64,000 nt of DNA, from NCBI GenBank assembly GCA_002286855.1, contig NRSV01000040.1, positions 2,071 through 66,070 on the forward strand, in the 5' to 3' direction. This DNA comes from Bipolaris cookei (Eukaryota > Ascomycota > Dothideomycetes > Pleosporales > Pleosporaceae). Position numbers and translations under genes: made by a program. Every line of letters begins with the position of its first letter. The first letter of the stretch is position 1. Shown piece by piece: positions 23,361 to 37,067 of the stretch. The notes under the pieces were generated by a model, which worked only from the letters and a program-made list of their open reading frames with translations, was not told where the DNA came from and did no database searches.

Positions 23361-24177
23361 GCACAAAGGTAATACTAACGAAGGTATGATGTGTGTGTGT
23401 TAGACGTGGCATGGTTGTATTTTTTTGTATGTGTTTACTCTGTGTAATATGGATACCCGATGCGTTATTATGAACTATAATTTTAAGAAAGTTATGATTT
23501 AACTGCAACTATGGAGCTGTCGTTGGTACACTGGGTGTAGTGAGATGCCAAACGATACACGACCCCACTAAAATGTCGCGTCTACTACTACCCGCACGTG
23601 ACAGCGCGACATTGCCTAATGTGTTCCTCTGAAGAACGCGTCTTGAACTCTATGCTAACTCTGATTGCAATCAATTACACACCCGTATAACAACAATATA
23701 CTACACGTAAATCTAGCCATTGGAGATTGTACAACATCGGAGCCATGTCGTTGCATCTTGCTCTCGGGCCTCAGCCGCGACGTCCGTGCCACGTACTCTG
23801 TTTCAGCTGGATAGTGTGCAACGCGTTGTAGCTACAATACAAGATCAGCCACGGTGTCGGCATTTCCGAGCGCTCTCTATCAGTCAGCCCGCCTCTTTTC
23901 GCTCAACAGTATTGTCGCTCAGTCTTGTTTCGCAGGCTAAACACCAGTGACTTCCAGCACGATCCCGCTACCACAAGTGCGTAACCTCATCGACCACTGG
24001 AGCGCTCCCTCACCACTCCATCCGTCCACGCCCAACTCGCCGGGCCCACTGCAACTACCGACCTGGGCCTGATCCTGCCCCATTTCCCCCACCACCCCTG
24101 TCGATACCCGACCTACGCTTCGATATATTGCTACCGAAAACAAACCACGTTTAACCTAGAAAAAACAAATAAAAAAG
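23361..24177. other. intergenic region
   Basis: These 817 bp contain the 3' end of the methyltransferase-like gene and the promoter of the following thioredoxin-fold gene. A short GT run lies near 23391. No gene was recognised. Confidence 0.5.
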
Positions 24178-25119
24178 ATGCTCAACTCTTTGGGCACCAA
24201 GCTTGCGCTACGAAAAGCTGGATTAGGAAACCTCTCGCTTTCAAAGACCGACAACTTGTTTGGTGGCAATAGTAGCACAGGGAGTTCGAAAAAGGGCGCT
24301 GCTGATGGAGGAGATGCGGGCTTCGCTAACCCATTTACAAACATGCAATGGGGAGTCCCTAAAGCACTGCAATCATGGACCACGCCTCCGCCGCCCCAGG
24401 ACCCCGTCCGCAAGCCCCCGCAAATAGGAGATCGCGCCCAGTCGCACGCGAAGTTGCAGTTTCCGGCGCCAGATGCTCGGTCTACAATAATTTTGTTTCT
24501 GCGATTCTGCGGATGTCCTTGTAAGTTTTTTTGTGTAGTAGCCTCCATTTCAAGACTTGGATTTCTTCTTGAAAAATGGCATGCCACAACCATTATCTCC
24601 ATCATCATCATCATCATCATCATTATCAGTAGAAAACAAAAACACAACTCCTAATGCATTAAACTATAGACAATCTAACAAATCTCTTCAGTCGCACAAA
24701 AACTCCTTCTTCGCCTCCGCACCCTCGCAAACCGCCACCCCTCCATCCGCTTCATCGCCATATCCCACTGCACCCCCTCTGCCACAACAGCCTGGCTCTC
24801 CAAGCTCGGCGGCGCTTGGAACGTCGACATCATCGTCGACCCAGAGCGCAACCTCTACGCTCTGTGGGGCCTCGGCATCTCCACTTGGGCACACGTCTTG
24901 CATCCGCGCAATGGATATAATCAGGTTATGCTCAGGAAGAATGAAGGGGTTTGGGGGCACGAGGTTGGCGAGGGCGCGTGTAGGTGGCAGCTTGGAGGGG
25001 CGTATGCGGTGGACGGGCGGGGAGTGGTTACGTGGGGGGCGCCGATGGAGTCGGTGGATGAGGAGATACGGTTTGAGGATGGGGTTAAGACATTGGGGTA
25101 TGGGGATTCGAGGATGTAG
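24178..25119 (+). CDS. thioredoxin-fold AhpC/TSA-like protein
   Basis: Two exons, 24178-24520 and 24692-25119, with a 171-bp intron, give 256 residues. Splicing joins FLRFCGCP to FAQKLLLRLRTLANRHPSI. This recreates the FLRxxGCPF segment of the fungal AhpC-TSA-like (PRXL2-type) family. Then come AWLSKLGGAWNVDIIVDPER and LYALWGLG, the WQLGGAYAVD strand and the VTWGAP end, all typical. The CxC at about residues 111-113 would be the redox site. The first 90 residues are a Ser/Gly-rich leader with no clear signal peptide. The reduced partner is unknown. An unspliced reading would give a frameshifted, meaningless C-terminus. The intron is long for this window because it carries an ATC microsatellite. 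Confidence 0.82.
24601..24624 (+). repeat. ATC trinucleotide microsatellite within an intron
   Basis: Eight ATC units occur in the intron of the AhpC/TSA-like gene, so length changes would not affect the protein. Confidence 0.9.
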
Positions 25120-25968
25120 AGGGATTAGATGGATACAGAACTAGACTGAGGGGGTTTTTTGGTTCTTCGTTTGATTTGAAGATTGCTGCGTTGAGAGCGG
25201 GGTCGGTATCACAGTTTGTGAAGTTTAGAACTAAGAATTTGGAACGAAAAATCCGATTGGAACATATCCTGGCACATGTCTTATAGTCAACTATTCGTGA
25301 TGCGTACACACCAATCCATGTATTCATCCACCAAAATATATACATCAATACTATCCACAATCCCCCTCCTCTTCCCACCCGTTAATTACACCATCCCCAT
25401 CACCACCCCCATAATATCTGATATAACCCCACTCTATACAAATTCCCTCCTTCCCATCACAAACATTTTCTACATACCCATTACCCAATCCCCCAAACAA
25501 TTCAAACAAGAAAAACTTCAGTCTTTCATCCCATCCCACCCATCCATGTACACCCAATCTTTTCAGTGAAGAAGACAAGAAAGGCAAAGGGAAAAAACGT
25601 AATTAACTCGCGATGTTCATGACGCGATATCATCAAAGGCATGGCCGTGGGGGGTTCTGAGGTATCATGTCTAAAAATCCGCAAGAGATGTAAAAGAAAA
25701 GAAAAAGAAAAAGAAGAAGTCGTAAACATCATTCGCAAATAAACAGGAAAAACAAGACAGTTTTTCTCTCTCGCAGATAGGGGAGGTTCCGGTTCGACCG
25801 CGTTATTCGGTCCCAAGAGTCCGGAATGAAAAATGCGGGGGAGGGGGAAAATCTCGGCGACATGGTTGTCCGCATGACCGTGTGATGCGAAGAGCGAGAA
25901 AAAAAAGAGTTGCGTACTCTATTCCTTTCTTTTTGGTTGGATCATGGTCGATGCATCGGACAAACTTT
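25120..25968. other. convergent intergenic region
   Basis: This region lies between the 3' ends of the thioredoxin-fold gene and the FAD oxidoreductase. It is AT-rich and C-rich (25340-25560), and the frames found there are low-complexity. No gene was recognised. Confidence 0.5.
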
Positions 25969-27560
25969 CTAAAAGTATCGGTCGACAATGTCGTATCCGC
26001 TGCGAACAGCGTACTCGACGATTTCCATGCCGCTGATACCGCTGGCATAATACGTCTTCTTGCATCCCTGGAGGGCATTGTATTTCTGGTATGCGCCTGC
26101 GGCGAGGGCTTCGCTGCCAAAGTGGGGGAAGTAGTCCCACTTGCGGAAGGCTTTGACGTCTTCTTCGGTAAAAGGGGAAGGCTTGGCTGTGGCATTCCGC
26201 GGGTCCTTGTTGATTTCGGATAAGCTGTCGATGAGTAGGCGTTTGGCGGCTGCTTCGGTCTGGAATTCGTACGGACCCCAGGACCAGGCTACTGAGACGT
26301 TTGATTGTTGGCTTAGGCGCAAAATGGCGACAGGCTCGCCGACGTTTGGTGGGGGCACATTGGGCGAGGCGCTCGCAGCGATGTAAGAGACACCGAATGG
26401 AAGCTCGAGCTCCACGGCCGAAGAGTAGTACTGGTGCGTCGTAACATTGGCAAAGGTATTGTGCTCTTCTTCGGTCAAGTCGACACCAACACGCTCCAGG
26501 TTTTCCAGGCTTGGGGGAAAGGCGAAGATGATGGAAGAGCATTCTTGCTTCTTCCAAGAAACGAAGTTTCCTTTTGGTACCGTGTAGGTCAAGACAGGGT
26601 TAGGGCCTGATCGGTCTACGCAACGGACATCGGCAGACGTGTAGATGGGCGTCTTGCAAAGCTCCTTCTTGGTATACTCGGCAAACATTTTGTGGAAGTC
26701 CATGTAGTACACGTTGCGAATGCCTGCAAAGGCTGTGAGAATGTCAGGCGTGAAGTACTTTAGGATGTAGAGCTAGTCAGATGTTAGCGCGTTCTGCATG
26801 CGCGATCCCTGCAAAAATGTTGGCGGGCCATGACGTACTGCTGGCACAATGTTGATATCTCCATAACCATAGAGCGCGACAGCATTGACAAGCAGAAGAG
26901 GGAGAGCAGTAAAATTGTTCTGGCGAAACCACTCTGCGCCGGACAAGGTAAATTCATGTGGGACACCGTCCTGTTCCTGCATTAGCCAAGTGGATTTGGT
27001 GTATGACAGGGGGGAGCTGTACCCTGTAGTTGAGAGCACTGGCAGGTCGGAAGCGCTGATTCCACAGTACAACGTATCTCGGGATCTCTGCAGCGACCGT
27101 GGCGGTGAATTGCGCGGTCAAAGCAGGGTAGGGCAGGATGTCGCCGTTTGTAAAGTTGTAGATGTACTGACTACGCGCGCCGGCAAGCGAAAAAGACTCA
27201 ATGGCAACATCGGTCTTGTTTAGTATGCCAACGGTCTCGGTGTAGGTGCCATTGGAGAAGAAGGCAGCGCCGAGAGGGTGGAAGATGCCTCTGGATGGGC
27301 GGTCAGTCGCGTCTGAGGATTGCGACGCTGGGCAGGACTTACTGTTCGTCATACCACGACTGGCATTTACCACCAACCTTCTCTTGTCGGTCGAAAACAA
27401 CAGCGCTGATGCCCTTGTCTTGCAACCTACCAGCCGCGGCCAAGCCAGCCGGGCCTGCGCCAATGATGCATACTGGTTTTTTATGATGATGAGAGTCGCC
27501 TGTTGGGGCAGAGAGGACCAGCGAAGGAAGCGCGATCAAGGAGACGAGGAGCGACCACAT
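25969..27560 (-). CDS. secreted FAD-dependent amine-oxidase-like oxidoreductase
   Basis: Four exons, 27560-27343, 27290-27023, 26976-26839 and 26772-25969, encode 475 residues. The ATG at 27560 gives a signal peptide (MWSLLVSLIALPSLVLSAP); an upstream in-frame ATG at 27614 would bury it. The dinucleotide-binding motif is VCIIGAGPAGLAAAGRL, followed by VVFDRQEKVGGKC, as in flavin amine oxidases. The C-terminal FAD-contacting segment resembles YASGISGMEIVEYAVRSG. Several N-x-S/T sequons fit secretion. Fungal relatives are often annotated as beta-cyclopiazonate-dehydrogenase-like, but no biosynthetic cluster is visible here. The substrate is unknown. Confidence 0.85.
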
Positions 27561-29371
27561 GACAGAGAGAGAGTCGACGGGGAGTTGGGCGCAAGAGGAC
27601 AATTGGGAGGGCATGAGAAAGGATGGGGCACCAGTACCTGCAGCTTACATATAGCAGTAGTGCTGGGTGCGGAGGCTTGCGTAGTTTGGTTTCCTTTTCG
27701 GATGTTCAGTGCCCTGTAGGGCCAGGCGCTGCGCGGTGCGTTGGCATTAGACGGGATACAGGCGGGCTAGCACAGGGCCTCGCTGCCACCTCTGACGCCA
27801 ACTCTGGATTTGCAGCCATGGTCAGGCTGGAGCGAGCATCCGCGAGGTAACTTTTGCAATGGTAAACGGTCGTGCGCAGAAGCATTGGGCACCTCCTGGG
27901 ACGTTTGGGACGAGGGTCTGCTACGCGGGAGGTGGTCGGTATGGATGTTTTTTTTAATTTTTCCCGCAAGCCCCGGCCTGGTCGTAGTCCGGGACAACGG
28001 CGGCCCAAGCCAGCCATATTCCTGCAGCGCCGCAATGGGACAGGCAGGCGGACAGGCAGACGAGTATGTCTATGATGGGTAGACCGTGTTTGGAGGCAGG
28101 CTTCGCAGCAGGTTCTGGAAGCGGTGAAGGAAGAGGTGTAGGCACATGTCATGATGCAGCAGCCATGCGGTACGCGAGTCGGGAAATGGAGCCAGGGCGT
28201 CTGTCGCCATTCAGCATTCAGCCCTGTCGCTAGTCCCTCCGCCAACGTTTGACCTCCAGCCGCCCATCTCGTCGGGACTGGTTCCCGCCTCTTCAAAAGC
28301 CTTTTCAAAAGCCCGACGACACTACATCTTTACGCCCACCGTCAGGCCACTCGCTATTGCAGACACGCCGCGCACACAGACTCACCCAGCCTGATCCTGA
28401 CCTCTCTTGCACTGCCCTGGCCAGATTGGGCACGTCGCGTCGAGACAGACGTCATCTCCCGTCGGCGACTAAGCCTGCGTTGGTTATGCCGCGAGATTGA
28501 CACCTCACTCTGCCAGCCTTGCCGTGACAATCCGTCCAGGCATCGTGACGGCGGAAATTGCGCCCGCTGCAAACTCCATGCGCATGCGTGCAGTGGAGAA
28601 GCGGGATGGGCTGACATCATGTTCCATGCCCACGGACCAATCCACTGCTGAAACATAAATAGATATGCTCAGGGTCTTGCTTCAAAGCAAAAGTCCAGGA
28701 AAAGAAAGAGAGCGTCGCACCATGGTCCAACCCGGCTACCACGGCATGACGGCATCTCACCTCAATAACATCTCCTCGCATGTCCACATCATGCTGTCTG
28801 AGCCTGGAGCAATCAAGTCAGTGTGTAGTATGTAGGTTGTCAATTGAGAGGAGTATGTATGCCCTATACAGGTTAAATCTGAACACTCAAGGGGGATCTG
28901 GCAGCCAACCACACCTTCATCCTTAGCCTGCCGGGTGCCTTCTGTATCGTGTTCAATACCAAAACTGCGGCTGATCTTCATCTCAACAGGGAACTGATCG
29001 CGAGATGAGTGTGGAAAAAAGGAGGTCGTTGCCCTGGTGGGCTGACGTGATGGCATTACATGCTATCGTAGTACTAACCGCCTCGCTAAGAGACGCGAAA
29101 AGAAGAGACTGGCATCGTGATGCGCAGCTGACCGCCCAGAGAACAAGGACAAGAGAGGAAAGGAAAAAAGAAAGAAAAGTCGAGTCCGAGAGAGCCGCTC
29201 AATCTTGGTTTTTCCAAGTGAGGATATTGGTGGTAAGAAAAATACAAATGAAAATGAAAGTTGAGGGTACGAGTGGCACACCAGGAAAACCCCTAGCTCA
29301 ACGGCACCCCAACGCCACACGCTCAACGTATGCGAATATTAAATAAAGGTAATGTGTACTGCGCCTCGCGA
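27561..29371. other. 1.8-kb intergenic region
   Basis: This is the upstream region of the FAD oxidoreductase and the 3' flank of the rhodopsin-fold gene. CTATATG at about 27649-27655 (minus strand) may be its TATA site. Small frames here are GC-rich and lack family features. Confidence 0.45.
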
Positions 29372-30642
29372 TCAGTACGTGTAGGCTTTTTGTTGCTCTA
29401 TATCAATCTCGAACCGACTTTTGTATGTGTCGCCACTCATCGGCCGCTCCGAGAAGGTGCTGTGGTGGGCTGGATGCGTGTTGATGGCAAGCCCAGGCTG
29501 CGAGTCGTTGTTCTCTGTCAGCCTGCGTGTGTCTAGCTCGACCTGGTCAATGACAGGTGTAATCTTCTCCTTCTTTTTGCTGTGTTGCGAACCGCTTGCG
29601 TATCTTGAACCCTGTTGTCTCGCTCGATGTGGGAAGAGCAGGGGCTTGAGTGCTGGGATGCATCCGCAAATAACACCGACGTTTGTTTCAATGGCTGTCC
29701 ATACCCAGATCTGGTATCCCTCCCAAGTTGCATCGTATGTTTTGAACAGTGTATAGTGGACCCAGTACGCTCGGAAGCTGCTGGCAACAACAATAAGGCC
29801 ACCAACGGAAAAGAGAACGACCAGCCCAAGGCGTTGACTCCATGGAAGTGAGAGCGAGAAGAGAGTTGGGATCGGTAGTGCGTAGATCATGAAGTCGGTT
29901 ACGACGTTGAGGACACTTTGTACGACAAGCGGGGGTCCCTCGGGAATGCAGTCACGATGGTCGGCATTCAGCTTCCAATAGCTCGAGATTGGGCTGTAGC
30001 TGTCAGCACTAGAAGGGCTGTTGGTTTTGGACATACTCACATGCACTGTACCCACAGGGCAACCAGGAAGACGACAAAAGCGGCAAAGACGAGAGCAAAA
30101 GTCGCCCAGACCAACTTGCGAAAAATGGACTTTTCAGGTGCGATGCGGAAATATGATACCAGAATCGACATCTTGATAGTCGATGATGCCAGTACAAATA
30201 ATGTTTGGCCTGCCATGGACGCCTGCAGAGGTTAGCATCAGTTTATCGTGCCACGATCCAACCCATGGCCGTACCTGTCTGCCAACCATCATCTCATGTG
30301 GCTTCAGGTCCCAGGAATGACGGTCCCAACCGTACAGCTGAGACGCCATGATGACAATAACGGTAGTGCCTGTATGATGAGTCAGTCATGATGGGGCTTA
30401 ATGTGAGCTGGTGGGGGGAGGAATGCACCAATACTGAAGATCATGGCAACAATCATGAGATAGTCGTCATACCAACTCTTCTTCAACCATGATATCCGTA
30501 CCCAGAGCCTGAGGAAGACGACTATTATGGCAATCGGAAGCAGAGTCAGTTCGACAATCATCAACCCCGGGCCTCTAGTGACGGGGTCGACGTAGTTGGG
30601 CTTGGGCCAGGTCTGAAGGACCTCTGGCGGGGGGGATCTCAT
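29372..30642 (-). CDS. fungal rhodopsin-fold (Pth11/SAT4-like) integral membrane protein
   Basis: Four exons, 30642-30429, 30369-30275, 30222-30041 and 29993-29372, encode 370 residues. Seven hydrophobic helices are visible, with the family signatures LRLWVRISWLKKSWYDDYLM, LASSTIKMSILVSYFRI, LWVQC and DFMIYALPIPTLFSL, and the cytosolic tail after ALKPLLFPHR. The family is common in plant-associated ascomycetes. Some members (Pth11) sense host surfaces, while most have unknown ligands. The last intron has two in-frame acceptors six bases apart (exon 4 at 29999 or 29993), which would add or omit Tyr-Ser. I chose the inner site because it gives CIPISSYW, nearer the family CTPI...YW pattern. No CFEM domain precedes the helices. 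Confidence 0.88.
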
Positions 30643-33618
30643 CGTATGCGGCAAAGCAAAGTTTCAAACAACGTAGATGGACTTCAGGTGGATAATAGGT
30701 CAGACTGAGGAACGAGCGTCATCAGCGTCCAAGATGCACGGGACTGGGAATGGACAGGAATATAACCCTCCTCAAGGGCGACAAAAGGGACTCGGACCAG
30801 TCTGTTCGAGCTGCGCCGTGCACATTGGCTCGACTCCATGTGGAACTCGCCTTCACTGGGGGCATGGTACGCGGATACACAGAAAAACTTCGCATACGCT
30901 GCACTATTGGTAGGCGTCAACGGCAGCTCCGTTGCGGGTGCTTGGACTGGTGTCGGATTGGCCCGCAGGGGTCCCGGTACCCTCAACACAGCCTTCGAGG
31001 GCAGCGCGCACCGTGACTTGTTGGTACTTTAGACTACTGTGGAGAAGCGAGCAAGTAGACGCAAGCTGAGGGTGGAGTGGCCTAGTTTGGGTCCAGGCAT
31101 CTTGTTGCTGCGGTTCATCAGTGGCTGAGTGCAACTATGAGCGCCTGGCCAATCACCACCAGAAGCCGGGGGTACCTGCAAAGTACCTGGGTCCCAGCGT
31201 CTGTGCGCGTTGCCGTTGTACGACTTGATTTGGGCACCTCGATATAAGCCGATACTTTGGGTGACTGACGGCGTCATCTAGACTGCCGCTTTCTACCAAG
31301 CCCGCGTTGCTCGTTGAGTGTCTGCCCTCATCCACCACGCGCCTGTCGCGTGTCGTCGTTGAAAGCTCAAAGGGTCTCGCTTTGCCTCGTTGCCCGTTGT
31401 GGCGAAGCGTCTTTCGGATCGGCCGCCGAGATGTAAGGGTCATCCTAGACACTCGCCTGTACGCCAGCGAATAACCTCACCGCATCCCATCGATGTGTGA
31501 CAACCCATTCTTACACACGCTCGAATGCGGATGCGGAATCTGGACAGCGCCAATTTCCCGTATCCGCTCGCTCGTGGCTCAGCTTATTTTGAAATTTCTC
31601 CTCCAGCTCCAGCCCAACACCAACTACTCGCCTGGGCATCTCAACTGCTTGACTCCCGTCCTGGTACTCGGTATCACTTGGCCCTTTGACAGCTGTCATG
31701 CCATTCCATTATAGCGGATGAACAAACAATAGGTGGCGATTTTAACGAGGCTTTGCCTTCAGGTGACAGTAATTGCTGGAATTGTCATGCACGCTATTCC
31801 CTTCAAGGTAACTGTCAAAGGCTCGGTATGCTTACTCGGACGCATCGGATGGCCACCCACTCCCGGCACGGGATGCGAGTAAGCTACCATCACACACAAC
31901 CAAAGTGGTTGAACAAAAACCCCGGTCCTAGTGCCCATCCGTCCCAACGTCCCATGCTCCTCCCTGTCTTTCTCACTCCACCTATGCCGCCCCCACGGCC
32001 CATCTTGTCCTGTCCCTTGGGACCGATGACCGCGTCAGCCAGCCATTACCCACTTGACCCGTTGGAAGCCTACTGATCCTTCATGACAGATGGTTCATTT
32101 CTCCCAATGACCTGCATGCATGCATCGTGTTCGCATCGGGATCATCGTTGCAGTGGTTGCGAGAGAGTGTTTTTTCTCAGCCCTCAATAGTCCGCTACCA
32201 ACCCTCACCACTAGCAATAATAGCAACAACTGTACAAAATCTTCCCCTGCCTCAGTTAGTACTTCATCTACTTAGACAACTGAGATTTGGATGGACAATT
32301 TGACCCCACTATTTTCAGCTACTATTATGAAGCTACTCTTCCCCAATTGGCTTTTGATACCAGATATTGTTGGACGCCCTCCACATTTCCAGTTCTTTCC
32401 GTACCCCTTTTACCTCTCGGCGTATTTTCAACTGTACGAGGGCATGGGTTCACTACCATATGTCAAAGCTGATCGAGATTGCAGTCACGAACTATATTAC
32501 ATTTTCCGTCTAGTCATCCATATCAGAACGCCAGTGGACGGCACAGCTTCCAATTGCCTAGCCACAAAACGCCATCACACTGTCCCGGACTACCTGAGTC
32601 CCAGAAAAGCATTTCTAGTTCATTTCGAACAAAACAGCACGAGTAATAATCTCTCGACCTCACTGGACCCAATCACCACATCACTCCTCCCGATCGCGCT
32701 ACCATCTTCATCGGCAACCTAAAATAAACACTACACTAAACCTATACCTCTTAACTCAGATCACAAAGGCGTCAAAGCACATTGCCATCGGCAACACACT
32801 CGGCCCAAACACGCAACTACCGACATGACCAAAACGCCCTTGGGTCCCGCGCGCACCCTCTACGCGAGGCTGAACTATCCATCCCGCCTTCCCCTACGCC
32901 ATCTCTCTGGTCCTACTCAGCGAATCGCCACTCCTTTCGACATTCCACAGCATCTCGTCACCAACATTGTGGGGAGCTACCCTGGGGCAATCCCAACGCC
33001 ACTGACGGATTGAGAATCAGGACGCTCCAATCATGACTCTTTGTCTGCGATGCTGCTGTAGTCGCCAACATCGCATGTCAGCTCATTCTAGCGTCATATA
33101 GAAGTGATAAGCTAGTTTACTAACCCCCCCCCCCCAATCGAATAATATGTCTTGCTTCTACTTACTCATCACAATCACATCTCTTGAGTTTAGAATCTCG
33201 CTTCGAATATACAAATTTGATGAGGCTGTGGGTTGTGCCACGACGTCACTGTGGTGTGTTGGTATCTAATGCATGCAGGGGAGCAGGATGTGTAAACGGA
33301 TAGAAGGGTTGACTGCAAAAAGTTTTCTTTTTACTTGCTGGTTCATATGGAATGGGAATGGCGGCATGGAAAAGTCGGTACATGTCATCTGGATCAGTCT
33401 ATCAAATCCTCACTGAGTAGTCTTCTTTGATTAGAGGTTTGGTCCATTGAAGACTTGCTTTTCCAAGGCACTCTTGCTAAGCTTGTTGGCTCTCCTTCCC
33501 CTTTCTTCGGAGCATGCATAGCATGTGTCAAACGTACCTAACATGTCAATGGCAAAACACAATTTACAAACGAAATTGGAAAAGTCATAAAATCCACCTT
33601 GAAATACAAAACAAAGCC
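30643..33618. other. 3-kb intergenic region, no gene recognised
   Basis: This region lies between the start of one minus-strand gene and the end of the next. Short frames, the longest at 32291-32722, show no domain or signal peptide. A run of twelve C occurs at 33124-33135. No transposon ends were found. Confidence 0.45.
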
Positions 33619-35560
33619 CTACCCCCTCGCCTTTATCAAATCCGCCGCCTTCTCCGCAACCGCATACATAGTCGCCTGTAAATGCGCTGCCGGAATCAAG
33701 GGTATAATGCTCGCATCCACGACACTCAACCCTTCCATTCCATACACCAACAACTCATCACTAACACAACCCCCCAACTCCTCAGGCATCATACTACACC
33801 CCCCGCTCGGATGCGCAAACGACGGTTGCAGCGATCCAGACCGCACGCTCCCCTGTATAATCTCCTCATCAGTCTGATACTGCGGCCCCGGTACCGTTTC
33901 AACGGGGCTGTAGCGAGCAAGTGCGGGTGACGATGCCCAGTGAGCGCGGTTGTAGCGTGTTAGCGCTACCATGACGTCTGCGTCGACGGGGTTCTGGAAC
34001 GTGTTCCATTTGACGATGGGGTACGCTGAGGGATGCGTAGTGTTTAGTGTGATTGTGCCACGAGAGAGGGGCTTGTTATTTGCGATGCCTGAGAAGCCCC
34101 AGGGCTGAATTACGATCTCGCCGACGGCGGCGGAGGTGCTGGAGAATTGTTTGGCGAGGATGGCGCGCTGGGCGGTGAAGCCGGCGAGGAGGTTGGCGTT
34201 GTTGGAGTAGCGCTGGGGGAGGAAGTGCGTGGCTATTTGTGAATGGATTTTTGATACTATGTTGTTGAAGGCTGGGTCGAAGTGTTGGAGTGCGATGGAG
34301 ATGAGGCCGTTTGATTTACCGGCGGAATAGGGACCAGTGCGCGACTTTGAGTACTCATTGTATGCTGTCTGGTTGAAGGTCGCGTTGGTGTTGAGAGTAC
34401 CCATGTTCTCTGCGTCTAGGTTTTGCAGATCGAAGTTCATGTAGTTGGCGATGTGGTCTTGGAAATTCGAGCCAACTGCTGGGAGGTCCTGTTACATTGA
34501 AATGTCAGGGTCGAAGTATACAGGATACGACTTGTATAGGTTACCTTCTTTACAGTAACACCAGCGGCTTCAAGTACATCTTTGGGACCAATACCAGAGT
34601 ACATGAGCAGGTGTGGTGTGAATACACTCCCAGCAGCAAGAATCACTTCTTTTGCTGCGAAAACCTGAGCCTGCTCGTCGGTACTCTTTGGTGTGTACTT
34701 GACTCCTGTTGCTCTCAAGGTACCAGACCTGTCCTTTGAAAATGTGATCTGGTCAACATGGGTTTCCGTCAGTAGCTTAAGGTTCTTACGCGACATGACA
34801 GGATCATAGTACGCTGTGCGTGCGGTAGAACGCGTAACCGTAGTTTTGTCAATCGAATTTGGCGACCAATAATGACCAACAGGCTCCGAGAAACCTTCTT
34901 GTGGATGAGGTATATCAGCTTCATCCCACGAGTGGTATATAGTCTTCATATCAGGAAATTGGTAGTCTGGAATAGAGACCTTGAGCGGGCCGCTTCCATA
35001 AGCCTTCGCATCGTACTCGATGCCAAATTCCTCGGTAGTCTCATTCGATGGTACGTCGAAGTGGTTACTTTTCATAAAGTATGGCTTTAGACTCTGCCAG
35101 CCCCAGCCTTTGTTTCCCAGCTCCGCCCAAGCATCGTAGTCGGCATCGGCGCCGCGATCAAATTGCATCCCGTTTACGAATGAGCCACCACCAACGACAT
35201 TACCGACTGTTACCAGAAATGTTTGATTGCCGAGGGCTGGGACTGGAGTGCTGTAGAGGTCGTACATGGCTGCGAGGTTCAAGCCACCTGAATTGCCGGG
35301 GATGCTGGAGAGAGTGCTGTTGCTGAGAGCGCCATTTTCGATGACTAAGACTGTTTCTGTTGGTGAAACCTTTAGGATGGATATTTACGAAATGATGTCG
35401 TGACGGATAGCGACTTACTGTTCTGGTCTTCGCCCAACCTGTTTGCAACGACTAGGCCTGTTGTACCGCCTCCAACAATCACATAATCGTATGTGGTTTC
35501 GTTTGTGATAGCTGCTGATACAGCCAGATCAAAGAGCGAGAGAATTGCGAAAGAACGCAT
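33619..35560 (-). CDS. secreted GMC oxidoreductase (AA3-like)
   Basis: Three exons, 35560-35419, 35356-34545 and 34488-33619, encode 607 residues. The N-terminus MRSFAILSLFDLAVSAA is a signal peptide. The FAD motif YDYVIVGGGTTGLVVANRL is near residue 25. The second exon acceptor at 35357 was chosen because it gives KTVLVIENG, the expected Rossmann strand 2. GMC signature 1 (VTVGNVVGGGSFVNGMQ) and signature 2 (AAGSVFTPHLLMYSGIGP) are present. The catalytic pair is visible as HPSGGCSM and AAHLQATMYAVAEKAADLI, with His in both positions. Relatives include aryl-alcohol and glucose oxidases that feed peroxide to lignocellulose breakdown. The substrate cannot be read from sequence. The gene lies between two rhodopsin-fold genes. 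Confidence 0.93.
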
Positions 35561-37067
35561 TTCGAGTCGAATAATTGGATATTTCGCATAAGAGGAGTGA
35601 GCTGGCAATGTGGCTGGGCGCCAGTAGAGATTATTATTCCAGAGTCTAAATAACCAACGGAGTAAAGAAGCTGTACAGTAAATATTGAGAGAAGTTTAAA
35701 GTCATCCCAGCATGTTAGTACTCGATGCAACTGCCGCACCCGCAAGGCTGGTTCTAAGTTGTGGCGTGTGCCGTATTTTCATCGTCGGAGGCAACGTACT
35801 GACAGTAATATCCATTTTTGATTGAAGGGTTGATATGATACTAGTCATGGCCATTGAGAACATGAAAAGGGGTCTAAGGAGGGATCGAGAACTAACAGCT
35901 TTGACGAAAATAAGGGCCCGCGGATGGCTTGCAATTGCCGTTTCCGCAATCGTTCCAGTGTGCAAACAGAAACGGAAGTTACTAGTGGGGAACGTCTCGT
36001 TCATGATGTTGTATCAATCACCAACTTTTCCTCGGTTTTCTTCAACTACAATGGAAAAATCCGTATGAGCTATGCTAATCTGATTTGACGCAGGATGCCG
36101 CGACCTTTGAGAATGCTTGCTAGCTTTTCTGGCTAAAGAGTCTCATTCACCTTCCGAGGATGCAACTTGCCACAGCATGAAGGATTCGAAGAACGTTACT
36201 TCGCTTGGATGCTGCGGGTGGCACAGCCAGTCGACTATACCTGATGAGGGCAGCGCGTGGGGACTGCTTCAACATGCAACAGTACCCCTGTTCGTCCAGG
36301 TATGGGTACAACCACGTGTTCCCGATACTACACATTGATAGTGTCTTCTGACCATATGCTCATTGGTATTGCTGTACTCGGACGATCTATTCTACATCAG
36401 GGTGAGTGCATATAACGACGACGCTGTTACTTTGTTCACCGGTAAAAGCCTGTAATCATAGCACGTCGAAATCGCGGCCTCAGCAACAACAAGTAGTCCC
36501 ATCATGAATTTACATTCGTCCCCACCTTTAACATCAGGTCGAATAAAAGCACCTCGTACCTCTCCGCGGAAGTTACATATACGCAGGGATCTGATTAACC
36601 CCCCCCTCCCCCCCTCGAGAAACTATCGCCCAACAAAATCGCATGACATAGCCTTGAATTCTGGACCATCAGACCTTACATAATTTCTGCAAAGGCCGGA
36701 ATATATCAGAACATGTTTTAAACCCGGCAATTACAATAGGAAGCTCAGCGGAGCGTTTCGAAGGAAGTGGCGTGGCTCGCATGCTCCACCAACCATACAT
36801 GTCCAACAGCGAGGGCAGTACGAAGCCGTTTACGATTGACTCTGTAACGGCTTGCCATTTGACGGCAGTCAATTTCTCGTTCAACATTACCAAATATATG
36901 CTGTTCCAACAGAAAATCCCCCACATGCAATCCCACGCCCCAAGTATCTGGATCAACGTTGATACACCTTCTTATTCAAAGAGTGGCTTTCTCCTCACAA
37001 CAGCACTTGCACCTTTCAAGTTCTCAATCAACTTCTACTCGTTATAAACCCCTTTTGATCTCCCAAA
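35561..37067. other. 1.5-kb divergent intergenic region
   Basis: This is the shared upstream region of the GMC oxidoreductase (minus) and the second rhodopsin-fold gene (plus). C-rich runs occur near 36601-36615. No gene was recognised. Confidence 0.5.

Noticed and set aside
32291..32722. 143-codon plus-strand frame
   Set aside because: No family resemblance, no signal or membrane pattern and no supporting neighbours; left as intergenic.
25969..35560. Possible secondary-metabolite cluster (FAD oxidase, GMC oxidase, membrane proteins)
   Set aside because: No backbone synthase (PKS, NRPS, terpene), P450 or cluster regulator lies nearby; the genes are widely spaced.
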